Assembly (NCBI RefSeq): GCF_003337415.1
Contig: NZ_QPJT01000006.1
Location: forward strand, 62,001-126,000
Source of the DNA: Anaerobacterium chartisolvens
Lineage (GTDB): Bacteria > Bacillota > Clostridia > Acetivibrionales > DSM-27016
Direction of reading: 5' to 3'
DNA length: 64,000 bases
Shown here: one piece after another, positions 32,336-40,905 of the stretch
How the letters are laid out: each line of letters starts with the position of its first letter
Position numbering within the stretch: position 1 is the first letter of the stretch
Notes under the pieces: model-generated
Told to the model about the DNA's origin: nothing
The model's input: the letters and a program-made list of their open reading frames with translations, nothing else
The model's database searches: none
Position numbers and translations under genes: made by a program

Positions 32336-33625
32336 ATGAATCATAGTAAATTGAAAAGGTATTTCCAATTTCTTTTGGTTGTTTTAGCTGCAGGTGCAAT
32401 CTTTCCGATTATGTATTTGAAAACAAATTATCAGGAAACTATTTTAGAAGTATTTAGTATTACATTGCCCCAGTTAAATATGATTTATTCATTCCTTGGG
32501 ATCGTATGGGTGGTGGGCTATCTGCCCAGCGGCTTGCTAAGTGACAGGTTTTCTGCTAAAAAACTACTGGCCATCTCTCTTTTCGGTACCGCTGCAGGTG
32601 GATTTTGGTTTGCACAGATTCCAAACTATACAAATGTTGTTGTGATTTTTTGCATCTGGGGAGTATTTTCTGTATTTACCTTTTGGAGCTCCCATATGAA
32701 GCTCGTTAAATTGCTTGCCAGTAAAGAAGAAGAAGGACGGTTCTTTGGAATTTTAGATGGCGGGCGCGGTGTTGTGGAAGCACTTCTAGCCAGCTTTGCC
32801 CTGTTGATTTTCTCCGGCATTTTGGGCGGTAGCACCGACATAGCGGATAAGAGGTCGGCGATGGTTGCGATTATTTATATGTATTCCATCGTATTGCTTG
32901 TAATCGGTATCCTTGTAACCATTTTCGTTAAGGACGACAAGAAGCTTAAAACGTCTGACAATGCGGAAGCTGTCAAACAAAGCGGTATCAAATTGGCTGA
33001 TTTAGGCCAGGTGTTTAAAAACAAATTCGTGTATCTGATGGGGGGCATTATTTTCCTGTCTTATGCCGTGACATGGACGGTATATTACTTCGGTGGATTC
33101 CTGCAGACCAACATTGGTGTTGATCCCGTTACAGTAGCGACAATAATGGTAATCGTTCTATGGATGAGGCCACTTGGCGGTATCGGAGGCGGATTCCTTG
33201 CAGACAAGTTCGGAAAAGGAGCCATTGTCATGAGCGCGCTTTTGGCAACCGCCGTATGCCTTGTCTTAATGGCAGTTCTACCCTCGGACTCGGGTACTTC
33301 CGTGTTCTACGCCCTTGTTGTAGGTGCGGGACTGTTCCTGTATGCTATCCGCGGCACATACTGGTCACTGATCGGCGATTGTAAAATAGACAATTCCATC
33401 GTCGGTTCAGCGATAGGCTTCATATCTCTGGTAGGATATTTGCCGGATATCATCCTTGGGCCCTTCAACAGCTTCCTCTTTAAGACATTTGGTGATAACG
33501 GAGGATATAATGCCTACTTCATAATAAGTGCAATTTTTGGTGTAATCGGTGCATTGCTTGTCATTACGTTTATCAGACTCACAAAGAAGGAAAGGCTTGC
33601 CAATGAAAATCGTATGTCTGGTTAA
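32336..33625 (+). CDS. MFS transporter
   Basis: The 429-aa protein has about twelve predicted helices in two halves with a central loop (about 195-220). It has the MFS motif GLLSDRFSAKKLL in loop 2-3 and a matching GGFLADKFGKG in loop 8-9. Its position in a catabolic operon says it imports the substrate handled by the FAD oxidase and kinase. GAAAGGTGGAG precedes the ATG. It overlaps the etfB start by 23 bp. Confidence 0.88.
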   Translation: MNHSKLKRYFQFLLVVLAAGAIFPIMYLKTNYQETILEVFSITLPQLNMIYSFLGIVWVVGYLPSGLLSDRFSAKKLLAISLFGTAAGGFWFAQIPNYTNVVVIFCIWGVFSVFTFWSSHMKLVKLLASKEEEGRFFGILDGGRGVVEALLASFALLIFSGILGGSTDIADKRSAMVAIIYMYSIVLLVIGILVTIFVKDDKKLKTSDNAEAVKQSGIKLADLGQVFKNKFVYLMGGIIFLSYAVTWTVYYFGGFLQTNIGVDPVTVATIMVIVLWMRPLGGIGGGFLADKFGKGAIVMSALLATAVCLVLMAVLPSDSGTSVFYALVVGAGLFLYAIRGTYWSLIGDCKIDNSIVGSAIGFISLVGYLPDIILGPFNSFLFKTFGDNGGYNAYFIISAIFGVIGALLVITFIRLTKKERLANENRMSG

Positions 33626-34397
33626 ATTTATTTCTGACGTTGCTAACTTTTTATATGACTATGAAAAAAACGTGCTGGTCAGAGAAAATGTCAAACTGAT
33701 ACTGAATCCTGATGATGCTTGCGCCTTGGCTTTTGCACTGGAAGTGAAGGCAAGGAGGCCGGATACCTTTGTCGAAATCGTAACGATGGCACCGGCAAGC
33801 GTTTTACCGCTTGTTGAGGATTTGCTAAGGCGCAATGCTGATCGGGCGGTGATAATTTCTGATCGGTTGTTTTCAGGCAGCGATACCTATGTGACAAGCA
33901 AAATCATAGCCAGATATCTGGAAAATACCGAATATGACATTATTCTTACAGGAACCCATTCTTTAGACGGCGATACATCCCATGTCCCCTCACAAGTTGC
34001 CGAGCTGCTGAAGATGGAGCAGATGTCCAATATAGTAAGGGTTTATGATGAGAGCTTACAAGGTAAAACCGTTATTGTTGAAGCAGATACCGATAAAACC
34101 ATATCAAAATATGAAATTGCTCTTCCTTGTATTTTAAGTATAGGAAAGGACAGCAAATACAAATTGCCTTTTGTGAGATATAAGGATTTAGAGCTGGATG
34201 TAAATGACCGTGTCTCAGTCATAAAAAATGAAAACTTAAGTTTTTCCGAAGCTGAAGTAGGTTTGCAGGGGTCGCTGACCAAGGTTAAAAGAACCTTTGC
34301 AAGGAAACTTCAGAGTAAGGAAAAAACAGTGGTGTGCAATGATGAAGAGGGTATTGAGACGGTGTATAATTTTTTGAAATCCAAAGGATTTGTTTAG
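33603..34397 (+). CDS. etfB: Electron transfer flavoprotein subunit beta
   Basis: The 264-aa protein starts with MKIVCLVKFISD, the EtfB/FixA N-terminus, then RENVKLILNPDDACALAFAL and ILTGTHSLDGDTSHVPSQVA, typical of the adenine-nucleotide-binding domain. The ATG 33603 lies inside the MFS gene and has GAAGGAAAGG upstream. It forms the electron acceptor of the FAD-linked oxidase with EtfA. No acyl-CoA dehydrogenase is nearby, which supports a hydroxyacid or polyol role. Confidence 0.88.
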   Translation: MKIVCLVKFISDVANFLYDYEKNVLVRENVKLILNPDDACALAFALEVKARRPDTFVEIVTMAPASVLPLVEDLLRRNADRAVIISDRLFSGSDTYVTSKIIARYLENTEYDIILTGTHSLDGDTSHVPSQVAELLKMEQMSNIVRVYDESLQGKTVIVEADTDKTISKYEIALPCILSIGKDSKYKLPFVRYKDLELDVNDRVSVIKNENLSFSEAEVGLQGSLTKVKRTFARKLQSKEKTVVCNDEEGIETVYNFLKSKGFV

Positions 34398-34399
34398 TT

Positions 34400-35368
34400 A
34401 TGAAAAAAAGCCTGATTTATTTAGATGAGGAAGATATTCAAAGCTCCATAGATTTATTGGAAGCAGTCCGTCAGATTTATCGGGACGAGTGTTATGAAAC
34501 ATATGCTTTTTGTTTCAATCAACCGATAGAAGCTGCAGAATGCAAGTTTAACTATGTTTTTTCTGTTCGGGATAACATGCTGCAAGGCTGTGACATAGTA
34601 AACCTGACAAATTGTCTGGAAGAATTGCATCGGACTTACCTTTTTGACAGCATTCTGATTCCTGCTTCCTATCAAGGCAGGATGCTTGCTCCGAGGTTGG
34701 CTATGCGACTTGGAGTGGGACTGGTTGCGGATGTTACAAGAATTGAATATAACGACGGAGAGCTTGAAATGGTAAGGCCTGCTTTCAGCGGCAAGCTTTT
34801 CGCAGGCGTTACCAATAAAAATTGCAGCCCTGTTATGATGAGCGTCCGGCCAAATGTTTTTACGTATACTTCTAAGCATTTAAAAGATACAAAGATAATC
34901 CCCTTTCATCCTGTTTCATTACAGCCAAGCAAGATAAAGCTGCTGGAGGCCAAAGAAAAGGAAAGGGCAAAAGACATCAGAGAAAGCGAAATTTTGGTTT
35001 CAGGAGGGGGAGGAGCAGCCCATCATTTTGATTGGCTTTATCAGCTTGCCGATGAATTGAACGGCATGGTATCTGCCAGCAGAAGGGTGGTTGACAGCGG
35101 TATTGCGGGACGCAGCATCCAAGTGGGGCAATCGGGGAAAACGGTTAGCCCGAGGCTATACATTGCATTGGGGATCTACGGTTCGCTTCAGCATATGGAA
35201 GGGTTAAAAAATGTGGAAAGCATTATCTCTGTCAACATTAACAGAAATGCGCCCATCTGCAGCTTGTCCGACATTGTTGTGGAGGGTGATTCGAAAGAGT
35301 TTATAGAAAAATTATTGACTAAAATCAGAAATAGTAAAAAGAATAAGGACATGGAGGCCGAGAGATGA
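34400..35368 (+). CDS. etfA: Electron transfer flavoprotein subunit alpha
   Basis: The 322-aa protein has an N-terminal alpha domain (IYLDEEDIQSSIDLLEA, PASYQGRMLAPRLAMRLG) and the conserved C-terminal FAD-binding domain from about residue 190: SGGGGAAHHFDWLYQLAD, ASRRVVDSGIAG and IQVGQSGKTVSPRLYIALGI. It pairs with the EtfB encoded immediately upstream. The FAD motif seems intact. It overlaps the SDR gene by 4 bp. Confidence 0.9.
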   Translation: MKKSLIYLDEEDIQSSIDLLEAVRQIYRDECYETYAFCFNQPIEAAECKFNYVFSVRDNMLQGCDIVNLTNCLEELHRTYLFDSILIPASYQGRMLAPRLAMRLGVGLVADVTRIEYNDGELEMVRPAFSGKLFAGVTNKNCSPVMMSVRPNVFTYTSKHLKDTKIIPFHPVSLQPSKIKLLEAKEKERAKDIRESEILVSGGGGAAHHFDWLYQLADELNGMVSASRRVVDSGIAGRSIQVGQSGKTVSPRLYIALGIYGSLQHMEGLKNVESIISVNINRNAPICSLSDIVVEGDSKEFIEKLLTKIRNSKKNKDMEAER

Positions 35369-36141
35369 ATATTACAGATTTCAAAATGGATTATTTTTCT
35401 TTAAACGGGAAGAACGCCATTGTTACTGGAGGCAATACGGGTTTGGGACAGGCATTTTCCTTAGCCCTGGCAAAAGGAGGAGCCAACATATTCATGCCGA
35501 GCATTATGCCCGATGACCCGGAATTTAACAGGCTGATTGAAGCGGAGGGTGTAAAAGCGGTATATATGGAAGGAGACATTACCAAGCCCGGAGTTCCCAA
35601 GCAGATAGTTGAAAAATGCGTTGAAGTATTAGGTTCGGTGGATATCCTCGTTAACTGTGCGGGCATCTGTCTCTGTGAGCCGGTTTTGAAATTTGACAGA
35701 AAAGTCTGGGACCCCATGATTGCGATCAATCTGACAGCGGCATTTGAAATGAGCTATGAAGCTGCACAATTCATGGTTCCACAAAAGAGCGGCAAAATCA
35801 TCAATATCTGCTCCATGTTCTCTTTCCTTGGCGGTCAGTGGTCACCGGCCTATTCTGCTTCCAAACACGGTATTGCCGGTTTGACAAAAGCTTACTGCGA
35901 TGAGCTGGCACAGTACAATATTCAGGTCAACGGCATCGCGCCGGGATATTTCAAAACAAAGGTTGCTGAAGCTTCCATAAGCAATCCCGAAAGAAACAAA
36001 TGGATTGTTGACCATACTCCGGAAGGAAGGTGGGGAGATGTTGCCGATTTAATGGGTACAACGGTATTCCTCGCAAGTAAGGCATCTCAATTTATAAATG
36101 GTCATATCCTCGCGGTAGACGGCGGTTTCTTGACAAGATGA
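35365..36141 (+). CDS. Short-chain dehydrogenase/reductase
   Basis: The 258-aa classical SDR has the cofactor motif VTGGNTGLGQAFS (TGxxxGxG, about 20-28), NCAG at about 93, and the catalytic Y-x3-K in YSASKHG (about 165-171). The overall sequence resembles 2-deoxy-D-gluconate 3-dehydrogenase/polyol dehydrogenase types (KduD-like). It probably oxidises or reduces a sugar or sugar acid between the FAD oxidase and the kinase. ATG overlaps etfA. Confidence 0.88.
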   Translation: MNITDFKMDYFSLNGKNAIVTGGNTGLGQAFSLALAKGGANIFMPSIMPDDPEFNRLIEAEGVKAVYMEGDITKPGVPKQIVEKCVEVLGSVDILVNCAGICLCEPVLKFDRKVWDPMIAINLTAAFEMSYEAAQFMVPQKSGKIINICSMFSFLGGQWSPAYSASKHGIAGLTKAYCDELAQYNIQVNGIAPGYFKTKVAEASISNPERNKWIVDHTPEGRWGDVADLMGTTVFLASKASQFINGHILAVDGGFLTR

Positions 36142-36204
36142 TACGCAAAGCCTGTGTGATGAGTTTTGTACGGACAAGAATTATACCATTGTGGAGGTGT
36201 AAAA

Positions 36205-37668
36205 GTGGGAGATAAATATCTCATTGGAGTAGACAGCGGTTCCCAAAGCACAAAAGTTGTTATATTCAATCAAAGAGGGGATATTATCTGCAGTGCAAGC
36301 GAAAAGCTTAAGGAAATGATGTCAACAAAGCCCGGATATGTGGAGCATCCTGATGATGATCTATGGGACAGCCTTAAAATAGCATCCCAAAAGGTAATGA
36401 AGGAATTTAAGGGTGATCCGAAAGACATAATGGGTTTGGGCCTTTGCTCCATCCGTTGCTGCAGGGTGTTTATGAAGAAGGACGGCACATTGGCGCAGCC
36501 TGTTATGAGCTGGATGGATATCCGCTCTTATGAGAAGTTCCAAGACGATAACCCGGAAATCAGCTACACATGTCCTACCTCAGGCTATCTGACGCACAGG
36601 CTGACGGGAGAATTCAAGGATACGGCCGCAAATGCCTTCCAGTGGCAATTCCCTGTTGACATGGATACCTGGGACTGGTCGGCGGACGAAGAATACTTTA
36701 ACAGCTTTAATATACCAAAAGAGAAATTGCTGGACTTGCGTATGCCTGGTACGGTACTGGGATATGTAACAGAAGAAGCAGCGGGAGAAACGGGATTGCC
36801 TTCGGGAATTCCTGTGGTTGCAACCGCCAATGATAAAGCGGTGGAAGCCCTTGGGTCAGGACTTCTGAAGACTGACGCGGGGTTTATCTCTTTGGGAACC
36901 TATATTGCTTCCATGGTTTGCGGCAGCAAGAATGAAGCTTCTCCTGCGAACTTTTGGACGAATTTATCCTGTATTCCCAATCGGTATTTATACGAAAGCA
37001 ACGGAATCAGACGTGGGATGTGGCATATTTCATGGTACAAGAGCATTATCGGCGAAGAGTATGCAGCTAAAGCCAAAAGCGAAGGATACTCCGTTGAGGA
37101 ATACCTGGCAAAGGAAGCGGTTAATGCCCCGGCCGGCTCAGACGGATTATTGACGATACCCGATTGGCTGGCACCTGCAAGCCAATTGCACAGGAAGGGT
37201 GTTATGATCGGCTTTGACGAACGCCATACCAGAGGGCATATCTATCGATCCATTCTGGAAGGCATAGCTCTGACGTTAAAGAACCACTATGACGCCATGA
37301 TCAATGAGATCGGAATAAAGCCAGACAAGATTATCATATCCGGCGGCGGCTCCAATAGTGATTTATTTATGCAGATTTTTGCAGATGCCTATGGTGTAAA
37401 GACGGTGAGAAATGAAATGAACGGAGCAGCAGCTTTGGGAGCGGCAATTTGCGTTGCGGTAGCCGCCGGGCTATACGGGGGATTTGATGAAGCGGTGCAG
37501 CAGATGGTGAAACAGAAGGATGAGTTTATTCCTAATGAAGAAAACCATGAGGTTTACAGCAGGATAAACACGGGGGTATACCGTGAATTGCCCAACCTTA
37601 TGGAAGAAACATTAAAAACAATATACAAAGCCACAATGAAACAGGATGAACAGTCACATTCACAGTAA
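36205..37668 (+). CDS. FGGY-family carbohydrate kinase
   Basis: The 487-aa kinase starts at GTG 36205 with GGAGGTG eight bases upstream; a further in-frame ATG at 36166 has no site. It has the N-terminal phosphate motif GVDSGSQSTKVV, the catalytic region MSWMDIRSYE, and the C-terminal ATP motif SGGGSNSDLFMQ plus NEMNGAAALGAA. Length and motifs fit the xylulose/erythritol/gluconate kinase family. It phosphorylates the final sugar product of the operon. It is the last gene before a likely terminator. Confidence 0.88.
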   Translation: MGDKYLIGVDSGSQSTKVVIFNQRGDIICSASEKLKEMMSTKPGYVEHPDDDLWDSLKIASQKVMKEFKGDPKDIMGLGLCSIRCCRVFMKKDGTLAQPVMSWMDIRSYEKFQDDNPEISYTCPTSGYLTHRLTGEFKDTAANAFQWQFPVDMDTWDWSADEEYFNSFNIPKEKLLDLRMPGTVLGYVTEEAAGETGLPSGIPVVATANDKAVEALGSGLLKTDAGFISLGTYIASMVCGSKNEASPANFWTNLSCIPNRYLYESNGIRRGMWHISWYKSIIGEEYAAKAKSEGYSVEEYLAKEAVNAPAGSDGLLTIPDWLAPASQLHRKGVMIGFDERHTRGHIYRSILEGIALTLKNHYDAMINEIGIKPDKIIISGGGSNSDLFMQIFADAYGVKTVRNEMNGAAALGAAICVAVAAGLYGGFDEAVQQMVKQKDEFIPNEENHEVYSRINTGVYRELPNLMEETLKTIYKATMKQDEQSHSQ

Positions 37669-37789
37669 ATTTGAAAAGAGGCATTGCAATGAAACACATC
37701 ATACCCACAGGCGTTGTCAGTTGAGCCATGATAAGCTCTTCGACAATTGACTTATGGTATTAAAAATAAGGAATAATGCTGAAACACTC

Positions 37790-37829
37790 TGCCGTCAAGA
37801 CCCTATCAGGCCCTGCCGGCATTTTTTTT
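37790..37829 (+). terminator. Possible terminator of the ETF/kinase operon
   Basis: TGCCG pairs with CGGCA around a loop of about 22 bases and is followed by eight Ts (37822 onward). The short stem makes this uncertain. It lies between the convergent kinase and MFS genes. Confidence 0.4.
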
Positions 37830-37833
37830 ATCC

Positions 37834-39006
37834 TCAAGCTGCAATCTTAATTTTTAACGAAAGAACTAAGTTGAGGAGCGCGATAACGGCTGCCGCCATA
37901 AATACCGCCTGATATCCGACTTGCAGCCACAAAAGGCCTCCGAAAATAGGAATGACCATTGAAGCGATGTGCTGCAGGCTTACACCTGTAGACAGCGTTG
38001 GCGTCACGTCGGCAAGATCGATGGCGATCTTCCGCACATATGTGGAGCGCGCCATTTCGACCGCAGCCATGGAGTTGTCAATGACATAACAGCCGGCAAT
38101 GATTACCACGGCGATGCCGGCAGAGAAAATTCTGTCCGAGAATGCGTATCCGAGACAGATGGCTAACAGCAGAACAGCCTCCCAACTCAGGACGAACCGC
38201 TCCCCGCGGCTGTCAATCAATTTACCTATTAGCTTGCGTGAGCCTATGCTGATAACGGCAACCACCATACCCAAGATAGCAAACATCTGAGGCTTTACGT
38301 CAAAAACCTTAATCAATACCCACGGCGCAAACGTCAGAAAAATTTGATTCCTTGCGCCACTTACAACGGCCAGTATATAATAGAGCCAATAACGTTTTCT
38401 AAAAACAAATTTTACTTGTCTAGCCTCCGTCCCGCCCTTCTTCATTATTCCCACCGCAAAAGCAGCGAGCCAATAGAAAACGGTTCCGGTGATAAACGCC
38501 GTCTGATAAGTCATATGCATGAAATTAAAGCCCACAAAGATATAAATATAAGCGAGGATGCTTCCTGATAGGCCGAAGGCACTGACTGTTCCAAGTCTGG
38601 CCCCGAAAGATTGCTGATTGGAAAGGGACATGCCGATAGATGGCGTGACGGGCATTGTCATGTGCGTACCGAGGCTGTACATCATCATCCAGATTATCAT
38701 GAACGCAAAGGTGGGTGACAGAATACCCAGTCCAAGCATACCCAAACCCGCTGCCGTCATACCGAGCATTGCAATCCGTACATCACCAAAGGAGCTTAAC
38801 GCCGCCAGAATTAACATAATAAAGAAGCCGGGAGCTTCTCTGGGCACCTCAAGGAAACCCCTGATATCCTCCGATAGCTTGAATATATCGCTTAAGTAGT
38901 TATTGAATATTGATACATTAATGCCTGCCCCAACTCCTGAGAATAGCCCCGCAAGCAAAAACAAATTAAAGTCCCGTTCGGCAAGAAAATTTGTGCGCAA
39001 TCTCAT
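37834..39006 (-). CDS. MFS-type transporter
   Basis: The 390-aa membrane protein has about twelve predicted helices. It lacks the strong loop 2-3 motif of sugar MFS and has a short central loop around residues 190-205 (KKGGTEARQVKFVFRKRYW). It is transcribed toward the catabolic operon from the opposite strand, and its substrate is unknown. It is an ordinary-length MFS protein. Confidence 0.8.
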   Translation of the reverse strand: MRLRTNFLAERDFNLFLLAGLFSGVGAGINVSIFNNYLSDIFKLSEDIRGFLEVPREAPGFFIMLILAALSSFGDVRIAMLGMTAAGLGMLGLGILSPTFAFMIIWMMMYSLGTHMTMPVTPSIGMSLSNQQSFGARLGTVSAFGLSGSILAYIYIFVGFNFMHMTYQTAFITGTVFYWLAAFAVGIMKKGGTEARQVKFVFRKRYWLYYILAVVSGARNQIFLTFAPWVLIKVFDVKPQMFAILGMVVAVISIGSRKLIGKLIDSRGERFVLSWEAVLLLAICLGYAFSDRIFSAGIAVVIIAGCYVIDNSMAAVEMARSTYVRKIAIDLADVTPTLSTGVSLQHIASMVIPIFGGLLWLQVGYQAVFMAAAVIALLNLVLSLKIKIAA

Positions 39007-39121
39007 CTATTTACCAGCTCTCTTAAGTCATAACTTCCAGCAATTATAACATATCAAGTTGATAATTTCAATAAATTTTTAAATTGTGGAAAATTAACGG
39101 GGGAATTTGTCATGGCGGAGC

Positions 39122-39158
39122 AAAAGCACCCTTTGGTATTTTATAAAAGGGTGCTTTT
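39122..39158. terminator. Hairpin after the first AgrD-like gene
   Basis: AAAAGCACCCTTT (39122-39134) pairs perfectly with AAAGGGTGCTTTT (39146-39158), loop of 11 bases. The flanking A/T runs let it act in both directions. It lies between the AgrD-like gene and the MFS gene, both on the minus strand. Confidence 0.7.
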
Positions 39159-39174
39159 CGCTTGTACTTAGCTT

Positions 39175-39312
39175 TTATTTACCTGCTTTTAGCGATGCAG
39201 GTGCTTTTGGCTGGTACATGGTTCCTGCAGAGGCCGTACTGATGTTTTTTTCGGCTATCAGTTGAAGCATGCCGGAAACTACGGACAACAGATTAACGTT
39301 TGTGTTTTTCAT
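39175..39312 (-). CDS. AgrD-like cyclic-peptide precursor (serine type), module 1
   Basis: This 45-aa ORF has a strong ribosome site (CAGGGGGTG, then AAAAA, then ATG). An amphipathic N-terminus (MKNTNVNLLSVVSGMLQLIAE) precedes a putative ring-forming core SAGTMY and the AgrD-type C-terminal tail QPKAPASLKAGK. The invariant Cys of most AgrD cores is a Ser here (ASAGTMY), as reported for a few staphylococcal peptides. It follows the AgrC-like membrane gene on the same strand, in the same order as in module 2. AgrB is not encoded nearby, so an unlinked protease must process it. Confidence is high for gene reality, moderate for the serine lactone. Confidence 0.75.
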   Translation of the reverse strand: MKNTNVNLLSVVSGMLQLIAEKNISTASAGTMYQPKAPASLKAGK

Positions 39313-39438
39313 TTTTTCACCCCCTGTGTTTGGAATTATTTAAATGATTGAACAAATATATGGATACCAATAAAGTTATGGCAGCAAATTTCCAGAGGCA
39401 AAGCTCCAAAGTGCCCTGACTATTAGATGGGAATTATG

Positions 39439-40266
39439 CTACAGGCTCTGACTGTCATTGCCCTTTAACTCATTAATAAGCTTCAGCGCTTTATCCACTT
39501 TATTGGCTTTAAGCATTTGGTTTAATTCCTCAAGCATAAATTTTGTGTTTTCCTCCAGCTCTGTATATCTTATATATCCTTTAGTCACAATGCCCTTAAT
39601 CGAAATGTATATAAGCTTAAACGTCAGTAAATTAAATAGTGTTACCATACATAAGAGGCACAAGGAGAAAAAGATTTGATGGTGCAGTATCATTCTGTTG
39701 GAATAAGTATAAAAAATATATACAAAAAACCATTCAATAAAAATCAGAACAAATGAAAATGCAAGAAAAATTTTATGCATATGTTTGTTTATTTTTGTTA
39801 TAAGCAAAATTTCATTGTTCCATAAAAATCTAATAATTAATATCTGAACAATCTGCTTTGGAAGCGAGTAAACAACATACATGCGGTAGTCCTGAGAAAA
39901 CGCCTCCATTCCATTGTAAGCATAAGCTATGATGTAAGGAATATAAAGGTTTTCAAGCGCAGAATGAACCAGAGAGGAAAAAACAACTCCCAGAGCGGAA
40001 TATACTATATTTAGTCTGTATACCGCAAAAAATATAATCACATATGCGATATTGTGCAGTGTCATGTTGATTGCGACATTACCCGAAATAGGCCTAATGA
40101 ACCATGAGGCTGTTACCATAAGAGCTATGGCGGCGGTAAAACGCAATATATTTTTGGAATTTATTTTAAGCTTGTCCTTCTCACCTATAAAAAGCAGCAA
40201 TATGAAAGAATTCAAAACTGCATCCGGCAGCGAAACAAAAAATAATATGTATAAATTCATTACCAT
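39439..40266 (-). CDS. AgrC-like polytopic membrane protein lacking kinase domain, module 1
   Basis: The 275-aa protein starts at ATG 40266, after AAAGGAGGAG; an earlier in-frame ATG at 40326 lies upstream of that site. Six to seven transmembrane helices (about 1-215) end in a short cytoplasmic tail (RYTELEENTKFMLEELNQML, DKALKLINELKG) that resembles the start of an AgrC/NatK-type dimerisation helix, but the His is replaced by Tyr and there is no ATPase domain. It aligns along its length with the product of 54606 (MVMNLYILFF against MFINLFMVVF; IRPISGNVAINMTLHNIAYV against LRPLSSNVVVSVIVHAIAYV). It is paired with an AgrD-like gene. Role (receptor, exporter or processing partner) is unknown. 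Confidence 0.75.
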   Translation of the reverse strand: MVMNLYILFFVSLPDAVLNSFILLLFIGEKDKLKINSKNILRFTAAIALMVTASWFIRPISGNVAINMTLHNIAYVIIFFAVYRLNIVYSALGVVFSSLVHSALENLYIPYIIAYAYNGMEAFSQDYRMYVVYSLPKQIVQILIIRFLWNNEILLITKINKHMHKIFLAFSFVLIFIEWFFVYIFYTYSNRMILHHQIFFSLCLLCMVTLFNLLTFKLIYISIKGIVTKGYIRYTELEENTKFMLEELNQMLKANKVDKALKLINELKGNDSQSL

Positions 40267-40307
40267 TCCAAGGGCTCCTCCTTTATTATAGAAGCTTCCT
40301 ACTATAT

Positions 40308-40336
40308 ATTTTAGTGCATGTTGCACGTAAAGTAAA
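40308..40336 (-). promoter_or_regulatory. Promoter of quorum module 1
   Basis: On the minus strand TTTACT (40331-40336) and TAAAAT (40308-40313) are 17 bp apart. Module 2 has the same kind of promoter (TTTACA-17-TAAAAT), so the two modules may be co-regulated. Confidence 0.55.
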
Positions 40337-40444
40337 GTATTTTTATATAATTATTTACATTTTTAGGGAAGTTTGTATTATAATTAAGGTAGAAAATTCA
40401 TATAAAACCATAAATTTTAAAAGATCTGCATTTAAAAGAGGCAT

Positions 40445-40650
40445 CTATATATGTAGCGATAAAGATTTTACATAGAGGATATAACTTGATGGAAGAAATT
40501 TTTTTGACCCGTAAGGAATACATCTAAGAAAAGCGCCTGATGACATACCCGTGAGACATTTCCCCGCAAGGCGTCTTTTCGTTGCTATTAAAAATTTCTG
40601 TAAGCAATTATATCCTCTATGTTTGTAAAATCTTTATCGCGTCCTATATA
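40445..40650 (+). repeat. MITE-like repeat, family B, full copy 1 (206 bp)
   Basis: Ends CTATATATGTAGCGATAAAG and, inverted, TATATAGGACGCGATAAAG form terminal inverted repeats that extend through GATTTTACA and AGAGGATATAA. The centre holds the arms AAAAGCGCCT and AGGCGTCTTTT. An inverted, nearly identical copy lies at 43377-43582, on the other side of the pectate lyase gene. There is no coding potential. The rest of the 40267-40905 gap holds only promoters, with no gene. Confidence 0.85.
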
Positions 40651-40905
40651 TTTATATAATTTTTTGAAAAAAGTATAAAAAAATACGATTTTTAAATAAA
40701 TATTGACATGCAAATACCACTAATGATATTCTCTAAATGTAAAATATTCAATATATTGTCGATACAATCAGCTTTTAATATATCTTTATATTTCTGCAAT
40801 AATATCCTTATCACCGCACCATTATACTGTGTCTGCTATATAAACTCAAGCCGGATTAAAATAAAGTAATAAAGTATTATTACAGCAAAGAAAGGTGGAG
40901 TTTTT

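Noticed and set aside
39439-40266. Calling the membrane protein an AgrB peptidase
   Set aside because: The AgrB cysteine-histidine pair could not be found, and the C-terminal helical tail is of sensor type; AgrC-like is the better description.
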